Position numbers and translations under genes: made by a program | Source: Candidatus Aenigmatarchaeota archaeon | GTDB lineage: Archaea > Aenigmatarchaeota > Aenigmatarchaeia > CG10238-14 > SpSt-28 | DNA length: 14,284 bases | Direction of reading: 5' to 3' | Assembly: GCA_023256115.1 (NCBI GenBank) | Contig: JAGDWU010000053.1 | Coordinates: forward strand, 1 to 14,284 | Notes under the pieces: generated by a model | The model's input: the letters and a program-made list of their open reading frames with translations, nothing else | Database searches by the model: none | What the model was told of the DNA's origin: nothing | Part shown: positions 1 to 5,804 of the stretch, piece after piece | Layout: every line of letters begins with the position of its first letter | Position numbering within the stretch: position 1 is the stretch's first letter

Positions 1-836
1 AATGAAACAGAGTAATTAACATATTCATTTACATCAATTTCAAAATTCTTTTTTGTTTCTTTTTCTCCAACTTTAATTATTAAACTTATATTTGCTGAAG
101 TCAAACCGTTATTTCCAATTTCGATACTAATGTTTAAATATTCTTTATCTGAATTTATGCTTACAGATTTCAAAAATGGATTAGGATAAGGTTTTATTTT
201 GTAAATTTCCCAAAATGTTTCTCTAATTTCATTTTCTAACTCAGAATCACAAACTTCATATTCATACATTATACTTTTTTGATTTTTAGAATGTTCAAAT
301 CCTAAACAATGACCAATTTCATGTATTATTCTTACTGGCTTTATACATTGTTTAGATGTTTGATAAATTGTTATATTACAACCTCTAATGATGTTAAATA
401 ATCCTGTAAATTCGAAAATTGGCATAGCTTCTCCAACAATTTTAGATTCGCTCTCTTTACAAAAGAAATATATTCCATTTTCACCTTTTTCAAAAATTTT
501 TGCACCAATAAATTCCTCCCAATATTTTATTGCTTTTTCTATCTCACTTTCCATTAACTTACAACTACTATCTATAGAATATTTAATAGGAATTTTTTCC
601 CATCTTAAGTTTTTTGCAAGCATAGGAAAAGAAATATTAATAGTAAAATTTTTATATGTCATTTTTTGAATTTTAATTTCTTTATATTCTTCGCTTTCTT
701 TACTCTTATTTTCTTTTATTAAACTAATATTACTTTGGAAAATTTCAAAATTAAAAAGGTCTAAAACTAAGGAAATAAAGTTTAAAAATAATATAATTAA
801 AAATATGATAACTGCAATAAATATTTTTTCTATCAT
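1..836 (-). CDS. Membrane-anchored metzincin-type zinc metalloprotease (partial, runs off left edge)
   Basis: The minus strand is open from an ATG at 836 to the window edge, giving 278 codons without a stop. Residues 5-25 form a hydrophobic segment that fits an uncleaved signal anchor, which supports this start and puts the rest outside the cell. The catalytic signature HEIGHCLGFEH lies at residues 172-182: His172, His176 and His182 would bind zinc and Glu173 would be the general base. A Met-turn candidate SIMY follows at 188-191. Upstream, a W-x-x-IPIKYSID stretch (79-89) and an amphipathic AIKYW helix resemble the amino-terminal part of matrixin-like domains. Six cysteines (92, 126, 153, 164, 177, 196) could form disulfides. 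Residues from about 222 on look like a beta-rich CARDB/Ig-like domain, with an alternating IEIGNNG pattern, and are cut by the edge. The peptidase class is clear from the motifs; the substrate is unknown. It could process surface proteins or act on a host cell, which is speculation. Confidence 0.85.
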   Translation of the reverse strand, partial: MIEKIFIAVIIFLIILFLNFISLVLDLFNFEIFQSNISLIKENKSKESEEYKEIKIQKMTYKNFTINISFPMLAKNLRWEKIPIKYSIDSSCKLMESEIEKAIKYWEEFIGAKIFEKGENGIYFFCKESESKIVGEAMPIFEFTGLFNIIRGCNITIYQTSKQCIKPVRIIHEIGHCLGFEHSKNQKSIMYEYEVCDSELENEIRETFWEIYKIKPYPNPFLKSVSINSDKEYLNISIEIGNNGLTSANISLIIKVGEKETKKNFEIDVNEYVNYSVS

Positions 837-844
837 AAAAATTT

Positions 845-1129
845 ATGTATAAATTCATTGAATTTGAAAAAATAAATAGTAACATGGAAGATGGAAAATA
901 TTTTACTATTGCAAAAGTTAAAGAAGTTTTAAAAGATTCTATAATTTTAGAAAAAAAAGGTAAGCAAATAAAATTTTTTAGTATTTACAAACCAAAAGAG
1001 AATAGTATGGTAAGAGTTTTCTTTGTAAAAGATAAGGAGAACTTTACTATTGATTTTTTGCAAACTGTAGATGAGCAGCTTGAGGAAATAACTAATTTAT
1101 TTATTAATACAATAAGAAATTATGTTTAA
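845..1129 (+). CDS. Small protein upstream of PCNA, possibly an OB fold
   Basis: I do not recognise a family with certainty. The 94-residue product has about five predicted strands between residues 17 and 75 (YFTIAKVKEVL, SIILEKK, KQIKFFSI, MVRVFFVKD, FTIDFLQTV) followed by a helix at 76-93. Five strands plus a carboxy-terminal helix is the layout of small OB-fold proteins such as RPA14-type subunits, so a single-stranded DNA or RNA binding role is a reasonable guess but no more. The last 8 bases overlap the PCNA start, which implies co-transcription and probable translational coupling with the sliding clamp and favours a replication or repair job. The start lies 8 bases from the divergent metalloprotease start, so the promoter must sit inside that gene. 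No Shine-Dalgarno sequence is visible. Confidence 0.75.
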   Translation: MYKFIEFEKINSNMEDGKYFTIAKVKEVLKDSIILEKKGKQIKFFSIYKPKENSMVRVFFVKDKENFTIDFLQTVDEQLEEITNLFINTIRNYV

Positions 1130-1874
1130 GGTAAGTACTTATGAAGTATCAATGCTAAAAGATGTTTTTGCTAGTATAGCAAAAATAGTAGAGGAAGGAA
1201 TTATAAAGATTGAAAAAGAGAAAGGATTAGTCTTTTCAGCAGCAGACAAAGCAATGGTTTCTGTAGTTAGAGTAAATATATTGCCAACTGTTTTTGAAGA
1301 ATTTGAAGGAGAAGATACTGAAGTAGGAATAAATGTAGATGAATTTGCAAGCTTATTAAAAAGAGGTACTAAGAGAGATAAGTTAACATTAACATTAGAA
1401 AAAAATAGATTAAATATAATTTTGGAAAATGGAGCTTACAGAAAATTTGAATTACCAACATTAACGATAACTGAATCTGAATTACCAAACATAGATCAGC
1501 TAGAACCAAACTTTAAAGCAAAAGCAGAAATTAAAAGCGATGTATTTAAACAAATTTTAGATGATGCTAAGCAAGTTGGAGATGAAATAGAAATATATAC
1601 AGATGGTAATTCACTCAAATTTGGTTGCACTGGCGAATTAAGCTCTGTTGAAGTTGTGCTCACAAGAGAAAGAGAAGGTCTATTAGGATTAGAAGTTTCT
1701 GAACCTAGTAGAGCAAGATATGCTATTGATTATTTATCAGCATTGGCAAGAGTAACAAAAGTTGCTGACATTGCAATATTACAATGGGCGACAGATTTTC
1801 CAATAAAAATAACATTTAGGGAAACAGATAGAATAATATTTGAATTTGTAGTAGCACCAAGAACTATAGAATAG
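1122..1874 (+). CDS. pcn: DNA polymerase sliding clamp PCNA
   Basis: This 250-residue protein is the trimeric ring clamp that tethers polymerase B or D, FEN1, ligase and other partners to DNA. Its length is that of archaeal PCNA. It starts with the usual MFKV strand and helix, carries the interdomain connecting loop around residues 118-130 (ESELPNIDQLEP), and ends with the family tail VVAPRTIE (243-250), where the APR-IE element sits beside the PIP-box pocket. Only one copy is present here, so a homotrimer is expected. The start overlaps the preceding small gene by 8 bases. The TAG stop directly abuts the stop codon of the convergent zinc-protein gene, with no base between them. No truncation or frameshift is seen. 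Confidence 0.97.
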   Translation: MFKVSTYEVSMLKDVFASIAKIVEEGIIKIEKEKGLVFSAADKAMVSVVRVNILPTVFEEFEGEDTEVGINVDEFASLLKRGTKRDKLTLTLEKNRLNIILENGAYRKFELPTLTITESELPNIDQLEPNFKAKAEIKSDVFKQILDDAKQVGDEIEIYTDGNSLKFGCTGELSSVEVVLTREREGLLGLEVSEPSRARYAIDYLSALARVTKVADIAILQWATDFPIKITFRETDRIIFEFVVAPRTIE

Positions 1875-2213
1875 CTAATCAAAAACTATCTTATACCTAA
1901 TTGGCACTTCCTTTTTATCTTTTGTTTTAAATTTGCAAATTGGACAAAAATAAAACATTATAATTTCCTTACCAAACAAATTTTTTTCTTTTAAACTTTT
2001 AAAAGGTACTTCACAAATTGGACAAAATTTTAGTTCTTCCTTTATCTTTTTAGTTTTAGTTTTTAGTTTTGCTCCTAATTTTATCATTAACCTTATTATT
2101 CTTTTAACATTTGGAATTTTATATTCTGGAGCTCTTTTTTTAATTTCATCCCTTATTTCTTTAAGCGAGTTAAAAATTTTCTTTTCTTTTGCTATTTCTT
2201 TCAAAATTTGCAT
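1875..2213 (-). CDS. HTH-like zinc-ribbon protein, putative nucleic-acid binding
   Basis: The 112-residue product has two parts. Residues 1-55 are helical and very basic, with a PEYKIPNVKRIIRLMIKLGAK stretch that looks like the recognition half of a helix-turn-helix. Residues 63-95 carry two CPIC knuckles (Cys64/Cys67 and Cys90/Cys93) 22 residues apart, a four-cysteine zinc ribbon. This combination resembles small archaeal HTH plus Zn-ribbon proteins of unknown function. DNA or RNA binding is inferred from architecture only. The gene converges on PCNA and the two stop codons abut. The frame stays open upstream to about 2306 but offers no ATG, GTG or TTG, so 2213 is the best start; a non-canonical start further upstream cannot be excluded. 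Confidence 0.8.
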   Translation of the reverse strand: MQILKEIAKEKKIFNSLKEIRDEIKKRAPEYKIPNVKRIIRLMIKLGAKLKTKTKKIKEELKFCPICEVPFKSLKEKNLFGKEIIMFYFCPICKFKTKDKKEVPIRYKIVFD

Positions 2214-2267
2214 TAACTTTATTTCATCTATTTTTGGTTTTTTTGATATTTCTTTAATTTTTTGAAT

Positions 2268-2279
2268 TTTTAAATAATA
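2268..2279 (+). promoter_or_regulatory. Candidate TATA box for the GT4 glycosyltransferase-histone unit
   Basis: The sequence TTTTAAATAATA is centred about 35 bases before the ATG at 2309. Archaeal initiation about 25 bases downstream of the TATA centre would leave a leader of roughly 10 bases. The 2214-2308 gap is the only sizeable divergent intergenic region in the window. The background is so AT-rich that the match alone is weak. Confidence 0.4.
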
Positions 2280-2308
2280 CTTAAGATTTTTTACCCCATA
2301 AGATTTTT

Positions 2309-3337
2309 ATGAAAATTATTTTTTTGAGCCCAAAAATAAATATAGAGAATGTTAAAGGGTTAGCAAGATATGCATATGAAATAATAAAAAGAGTTGAAAA
2401 AAAGTTTGATGTTGAAATAATAGAAAGAAAATCAGAAATAGATGTTATTAAACCGCAGCTTCAACTCTTATCAAAAAAATTTGATATAGTTCATGCTCTT
2501 TCGCCAGAGCTAGGTTTTTTGCTTCCGATAATAAAAAAATTTAAAAAATTTAAGAGCATTGTAACTTTTCATGATTTTTTTCCTTTTTATTATAGAAGCT
2601 TAAAATACAGGTTTGGAAAGCTATTTTATCTATCAACAAAAATAATTTGGAAAATGAGTTTATTAAATGATGTAATAATTGCAAACTCATCACTAACAAA
2701 ATTAGAGCTTATTAAAAAATTTGGAATAAACGAAAAAAGGGTAAAAATAATTTTGGAAGGGGTAGATAAAAAATTTAAAGAAAAAAGGGTAAAAAAAGAT
2801 AAGATAGTTATTGGTTTTTTTGGAAATTTCTCGTATAGAAAAAGAGTTGATATAGCAATTGAAATTTTTAAAAAATTGCAAAATAAAATAGATGCAGAAT
2901 TTATAATAGCTGGTGGAAAAATAAAAAGCTTTTATCAAAGAAATTTCGAAATTGAAAAATTAGTAAAGGGGTTAAAAAATTTTAAAATAATTGAAAAAGT
3001 TGATGAGAAAAATATTGTTAATTTTTACAATTATTTAGATTTTATGATTTTTCCTAGCATGATTGAAGGTTTTGGTTTGCCAATATTAGAAGCACAAGCA
3101 TGTGGAACAATAGTTTTAATTAAAGAAAATGCATTAATTCCAAAAGAAGTTTCTAAATATGCAATAAAATTTAGAAATGCTAAAGATGCTGTTAATAAAA
3201 TTTTACAACTTATAAATGATAAAGAGAAGTGGAAAGATATAAAAGAAAAAGCTAAAAAATATGCAAAGTCTTTTACATGGGAAAAATGTGTTAATGAACT
3301 AATAAAAATATATAGCGAAAAAAATGAAAATAGGTAA
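2309..3337 (+). CDS. GT4-family glycosyltransferase
   Basis: This 342-residue protein is a retaining GT-B fold glycosyltransferase that probably transfers a sugar from a nucleotide-sugar to a surface glycan, lipid or protein. The amino-terminal Rossmann half includes DIVHALSPE (59-67) and TFHDF (86-90). The donor half starts near residue 166 with VIGFFGNFSYRKRVD, the usual GT4 linker and Arg/Lys phosphate-binding region. It contains the E-x7-E signature EGFGLPILE (Glu253 and Glu261), followed by an AxACGT-type element. There is no signal peptide or membrane span, so it acts in the cytoplasm, possibly at the inner membrane face. The exact donor and acceptor cannot be read from the sequence. 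Its last 14 bases overlap the histone start, an unusual partnership that suggests compaction rather than a functional link. Confidence 0.9.
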   Translation: MKIIFLSPKINIENVKGLARYAYEIIKRVEKKFDVEIIERKSEIDVIKPQLQLLSKKFDIVHALSPELGFLLPIIKKFKKFKSIVTFHDFFPFYYRSLKYRFGKLFYLSTKIIWKMSLLNDVIIANSSLTKLELIKKFGINEKRVKIILEGVDKKFKEKRVKKDKIVIGFFGNFSYRKRVDIAIEIFKKLQNKIDAEFIIAGGKIKSFYQRNFEIEKLVKGLKNFKIIEKVDEKNIVNFYNYLDFMIFPSMIEGFGLPILEAQACGTIVLIKENALIPKEVSKYAIKFRNAKDAVNKILQLINDKEKWKDIKEKAKKYAKSFTWEKCVNELIKIYSEKNENR

Positions 3338-3521
3338 AAACACTATAAGAAAACTTGCTAAAAGAGTTAATATAAAAAGATTAGATAAAGAAAGTTATAA
3401 AGAGATAGAAAAGTTAATTTTTGAATATGCAGCAAAGATTGCAAAAATTTCAATAGAAATTGCAAAAAACTCAAGAAGAAAGACAGTAAAAAGAAAAGAT
3501 ATATTGCTTGCAAAGATGTAG
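3324..3521 (+). CDS. Archaeal histone (HMf family)
   Basis: The 65-residue product is a single histone fold of the usual archaeal length, which dimerises and wraps DNA in tail-less polymers. The carboxy-terminal part IAKNSRRKTVKRKDILLAK (46-64) matches the archaeal pattern (L/I)AKHAGRKT(I/V)KAEDI; the RKT loop at residues 52-54 is at the HMfB position that contacts DNA. Arg19 in the first loop (IKRLD) also fits a DNA contact. I count 15 Lys, 6 Arg and 7 acidic residues, a net charge near +14, which is strongly basic. The start ATG lies inside the upstream glycosyltransferase gene. A very acidic ORF follows 42 bases downstream. Function is secure; the expression link to the glycosyltransferase is inferred from overlap. 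Confidence 0.95.
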   Translation: MKIGKNTIRKLAKRVNIKRLDKESYKEIEKLIFEYAAKIAKISIEIAKNSRRKTVKRKDILLAKM

Positions 3522-3538
3522 CGAAAAGCTTTTAAATT
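3522..3538 (+). promoter_or_regulatory. BRE/TATA-like promoter for the poly-glutamate ORF
   Basis: Immediately after the histone stop lies CGAAAAGCTTTTAAATT, which reads as a purine-rich BRE (CGAAAAG) followed by a TATA element (CTTTTAAATT). The TATA centre is about 30 bases before the ATG at 3564, so initiation about 25 bases downstream would give a leaderless or nearly leaderless mRNA. It is the best-looking promoter in the window because the BRE part is not plain A/T. The T-rich run at 3538-3547 could also terminate histone transcription. Confidence 0.55.
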
Positions 3539-3563
3539 TATTTTTTATCTTATTGTATAAATC

Positions 3564-3671
3564 ATGTTGTGGGAAAAAGAAGAGGAGGAAGAGGAGGAAG
3601 AAGAAGAGGAGTTTGAGGAAGAAGAATTAGAGGAGTTTGAAGAGGAGGAAGAAGAGGAGGAAGAGGAATAA
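3564..3671 (+). CDS. Poly-glutamate microprotein downstream of histone
   Basis: An ATG at 3564 opens a 35-codon ORF ending in TAA at 3669-3671. It encodes Met-Leu-Trp-Glu-Lys followed by runs of glutamate broken only by Phe17, Leu22 and Phe25; 28 of 35 residues are Glu, for a net charge near -27. Three things argue that it is a gene: a BRE/TATA-like element at leaderless spacing, a stop codon that abuts the convergent Trm5 stop exactly as at two other loci in this window, and an even 14:14 mix of GAA and GAG codons rather than one repeated unit. GAG is much commoner here than in neighbouring genes. It follows the basic histone gene, so a histone-buffering or chaperone-like role is an attractive inference. 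A low-complexity GA tract that is open by chance is the alternative. I know of no named family. Confidence 0.6.
   Translation: MLWEKEEEEEEEEEEEFEEEELEEFEEEEEEEEEE
3571..3668 (+). repeat. GA-rich polypurine tract
   Basis: The plus strand here is purine apart from three short T interruptions at 3612-3614, 3627-3628 and 3636-3638. The 12-base unit AGAGGAGTTTGA occurs at 3605-3616 and again at 3629-3640, a 24-base period that suggests local duplication. It is far richer in G than its surroundings and coincides with the poly-glutamate ORF. Such tracts can adopt triplex structures under supercoiling, which is general knowledge and not shown here. Confidence 0.75.
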
Positions 3672-4496
3672 TTAGAGAACAATAAAATCTACTCTAACCT
3701 TAAAAATGCCAGGAGCGTAAGGAAGTATTTCTTCTCTCTCTATTATTTTTATTTTTTCTGGAGGAATTTTTTTATATATTTTTTCCTCTACATCTTTAAA
3801 TAAGGCATTCTTACTAGAAAGAGAATAAAAATGAACTATTGTTCCGCTTTTAGAAACCATTAATGCATATTCTAAAAAATCTTCTGCTCCAAAGGGTAAA
3901 GGCATTAATATTCTGTCAAACTTTTCATTTAACTTTGGAACAACATCTCTTACATCTCCACATATACATTCAATTTTATCTTCTAACTTATTTAATCTTA
4001 CATTTTCTAAAGCATAAAAATGAGCATAAGGATTTTTTTCTATACATACTATTTTTGCTACATTTACTCTTTTTGCAATGGCAATTGCAAATGGGGCAAT
4101 ACCGCTAAACATAACTAAAACTTTTTCATTTTCTTTTACTTTTTTAGCAATTTTTTGTCTCTCATTTGCTTCTCTAGGATTAAAATAAACTTTTGTTACA
4201 TCAAGCTTTAAGAAATATCCATATTCTTTATGTATAACTTCTGTTTCTTCTCCTATTATTTTTTCAAACTCATATAATCTAAATTCCCCTTGTCTAGCAC
4301 TTATTTTATTTAAAATTGTAACCACGTTTTTATGAATTTTTTTTATTGCATTTGCTATTTCAACTTTATATTCATTTAACTCTTCTGGAATTTGAATTAT
4401 TGCAATAAATTTTTTATCGCTTCCTATTAAATCAAAGCTAGAAGGAACCAAGCTTTTTAAATTTTCTGGAATATTAACTATATCTTTAATTTTCAT
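3672..4496 (-). CDS. trm5: tRNA (guanine37-N1)-methyltransferase Trm5
   Basis: This 274-residue enzyme would methylate N1 of G37 next to the anticodon, using S-adenosylmethionine, to prevent frameshifting; in archaea it can also start wyosine synthesis. The order of elements fits the Trm5 family: an amino-terminal domain, the VYFNPREANER motif (103-113) with the conserved arginine, the SAM loop VMFSGIAPFAIAIAK (128-142), the acidic strand end CIEKNP (151-156) with the glutamate proposed as general base, GDVRD (180-184), and a catalytic-loop MPLP (198-201) where NLP or NPP is commoner. The Asn to Pro change in that loop is worth noting but the rest is intact. Length is somewhat short, suggesting a reduced D1 domain. 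It is divergent from TIM with 11 bases between starts. Confidence 0.88.
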   Translation of the reverse strand: MKIKDIVNIPENLKSLVPSSFDLIGSDKKFIAIIQIPEELNEYKVEIANAIKKIHKNVVTILNKISARQGEFRLYEFEKIIGEETEVIHKEYGYFLKLDVTKVYFNPREANERQKIAKKVKENEKVLVMFSGIAPFAIAIAKRVNVAKIVCIEKNPYAHFYALENVRLNKLEDKIECICGDVRDVVPKLNEKFDRILMPLPFGAEDFLEYALMVSKSGTIVHFYSLSSKNALFKDVEEKIYKKIPPEKIKIIEREEILPYAPGIFKVRVDFIVL

Positions 4497-4507
4497 ATTT
4501 TAATATT

Positions 4508-5185
4508 ATGATAATTGCTCTTAATCTAAAAGCTTACAACAATTCTTTGGGAAAAAATTGTTTAAAATATTTGAGAGCTGCAGAAAAGATAGCAAAAGAG
4601 TATAGAAACGAAGCAACAATCATTTTTATTCCAAATATTTCTGATTTATCTTTAGCTAAATTAAATTCAAAATATGTTAAAATTTTTTCTCCAGTAGTAT
4701 CAAACATAGAAGAAGAAGGTGCATATACTGGAAAAGTAACATTTGAAAACTTAAAATTTTTAAAAGTTGATGGCTTGCTTTTAAATCATAGCGAAAATAG
4801 AATTGAATTTGAATTATTAAAAGAATTAGTAGAAAAAGCAAAAAAATATAATTTAGAAACCTTAGTATGTGCAAAAGATTTAGATGAAGCAAAAAAAATA
4901 TTAAAATTAAAACCTACTTATTTAGCTTATGAAGATCCTTTGTTGATAGGTAGTGGAATAGCAATTTCAAAGGCAAAAGCAAGCGATGTAAAAAAATTTG
5001 CTGAACTAGTAAAAAATGAATCAATACCATTATGCGGAGCGGGAATTTCAAATAAGGAAGATGTTAAAATGGCATTAGAATTGGGAACTAAAGGTGTTCT
5101 AATTGCTAGCGCTTTTGTAAAAGCTAAAAGTCCAACTACATTTTTAAGAGAAATATTAAAAATTACAGAGAAAAATCAAAAATAA
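4508..5185 (+). CDS. tpiA: Triosephosphate isomerase
   Basis: This enzyme interconverts dihydroxyacetone phosphate and glyceraldehyde 3-phosphate in central carbon metabolism. The 225-residue length is that of the short tetrameric archaeal TIMs rather than the roughly 250-residue bacterial form. Catalytic residues are present: Asn6 and Lys8 in ALNLKAY, His94 in NHSE, and Glu142 in AYEDPLLIGSG, the mobile-loop region. The usual Pro after that Glu is Asp, a mild departure. The phosphate-binding GAGI (177-180) and GVLIASA (196-202) elements are intact. Its 3' end overlaps the convergent YbaK-type gene by 23 bases, and its start is 11 bases from the divergent Trm5 start, so no conventional upstream intergenic promoter exists. 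Confidence 0.96.
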   Translation: MIIALNLKAYNNSLGKNCLKYLRAAEKIAKEYRNEATIIFIPNISDLSLAKLNSKYVKIFSPVVSNIEEEGAYTGKVTFENLKFLKVDGLLLNHSENRIEFELLKELVEKAKKYNLETLVCAKDLDEAKKILKLKPTYLAYEDPLLIGSGIAISKAKASDVKKFAELVKNESIPLCGAGISNKEDVKMALELGTKGVLIASAFVKAKSPTTFLREILKITEKNQK

Positions 5186-5618
5186 TAGGATTTTCTATAG
5201 CACTAATTAAATCCTTTATTTTAATCTCTATTAGGGAATAATGTGTTCCGCCACCACAATAAACAGTTTCATCTTCATAATTAAGTAACTTTTTATCAAC
5301 ACATACTTTCATATTTAATGAAAATGGTGGTAATTCTCCTATATCGTAACCAGTAATTTCTCTAACTTCTTTTGCTTTAGCTAATCTAACTTCTTTAACT
5401 TTTAAATAATTTTTAACTTTTTCAAAATTTATTTTATCTTCTCCAAATAAAACAAAAAGATATGGCTCGTTATCAAGCATACACATTATAGTCTTTACAA
5501 TTTTCCCATTAACAACTTTTTTTGCCTGTTCAGAAGTTATAACTGGTAAATCGAATTTTAAAATTTTGCAATTTATTTTTTTATCCTTAATAAACTTTTC
5601 AAGTCTTTCTACTGACAT
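5163..5618 (-). CDS. YbaK/ProX-type aminoacyl-tRNA editing domain protein
   Basis: This free-standing 151-residue domain belongs to the YbaK/EbsC/ProRS-insertion family, which hydrolyses mischarged tRNAs such as Cys- or Ala-tRNA(Pro). Recognisable points are the VVNGKIVKTIM strand with the conserved Lys42, a GYDIGELPPF loop (90-99) equivalent to the family's G-x-x-x-G-x-x-PF, and YCGGGTHYSLIEI (120-132) before the final helix. The amino-acid specificity cannot be assigned from sequence alone. Its ATG lies within the eL13 gene, a 20-base overlap that implies translational coupling to a ribosomal protein and fits a quality-control role in translation. The 3' end overlaps TIM by 23 bases on the opposite strand. 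Confidence 0.87.
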   Translation of the reverse strand: MSVERLEKFIKDKKINCKILKFDLPVITSEQAKKVVNGKIVKTIMCMLDNEPYLFVLFGEDKINFEKVKNYLKVKEVRLAKAKEVREITGYDIGELPPFSLNMKVCVDKKLLNYEDETVYCGGGTHYSLIEIKIKDLISAIENPIIFDFSL

Positions 5619-5796
5619 TTTTAATAAGATTCTTTAAAGTTTCAACATTTTCATCATAACAAGATTTTCTTCTTTTATCAACATAAATTTTTAACTTTTT
5701 TGCCTCTTTTATACTAATTCCAGCTAATTTTAGTTCTTGAATGCTAAATCCTCTAGCTTTTCTTTTCCTTCCTTTACTATAAACTATTGCATTCAT
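5599..5796 (-). CDS. rpl13e: Large-subunit ribosomal protein eL13 (L13e), short archaeal form
   Basis: The 65-residue product matches the core of the L13e family: RKARGFSIQELKLAGIS (13-29) corresponds to the GRGFSxxELKxAGI pattern, and LKIYVDKRRKS (35-45) followed by DENVETLK corresponds to the IxVDxRRxxxxxENVxxL pattern. It is highly basic, as expected for an rRNA-binding protein. Archaeal eL13 is much shorter than the eukaryotic protein and, from memory, is unevenly distributed across archaea, so its presence could help place the organism. It stops with TGA, showing that TGA is a stop codon here. The gene begins 8 bases from the divergent DUF72 start and overlaps the YbaK-type gene by 20 bases. 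Confidence 0.88.
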   Translation of the reverse strand: MNAIVYSKGRKRKARGFSIQELKLAGISIKEAKKLKIYVDKRRKSCYDENVETLKNLIKNVSRKT

Positions 5797-5804
5797 AATA
5801 TTTT

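Noticed and set aside
388..669. 93-codon plus-strand ORF at the left edge
   Set aside because: It is antisense to the metalloprotease, which has a zinc-binding signature and a signal anchor; the plus-strand product has no recognisable features.
2214..2306. In-frame amino-terminal extension of the zinc protein
   Set aside because: The frame is open but contains no ATG, GTG or TTG, and its Lys/Ile-rich content is what this base composition yields by chance. The stretch also has to hold the glycosyltransferase promoter.
5599..5618. Possible frameshift or fusion between eL13 and the YbaK-type protein
   Set aside because: Both proteins have full-length family cores with their own start and stop, so a normal short overlap explains the region.
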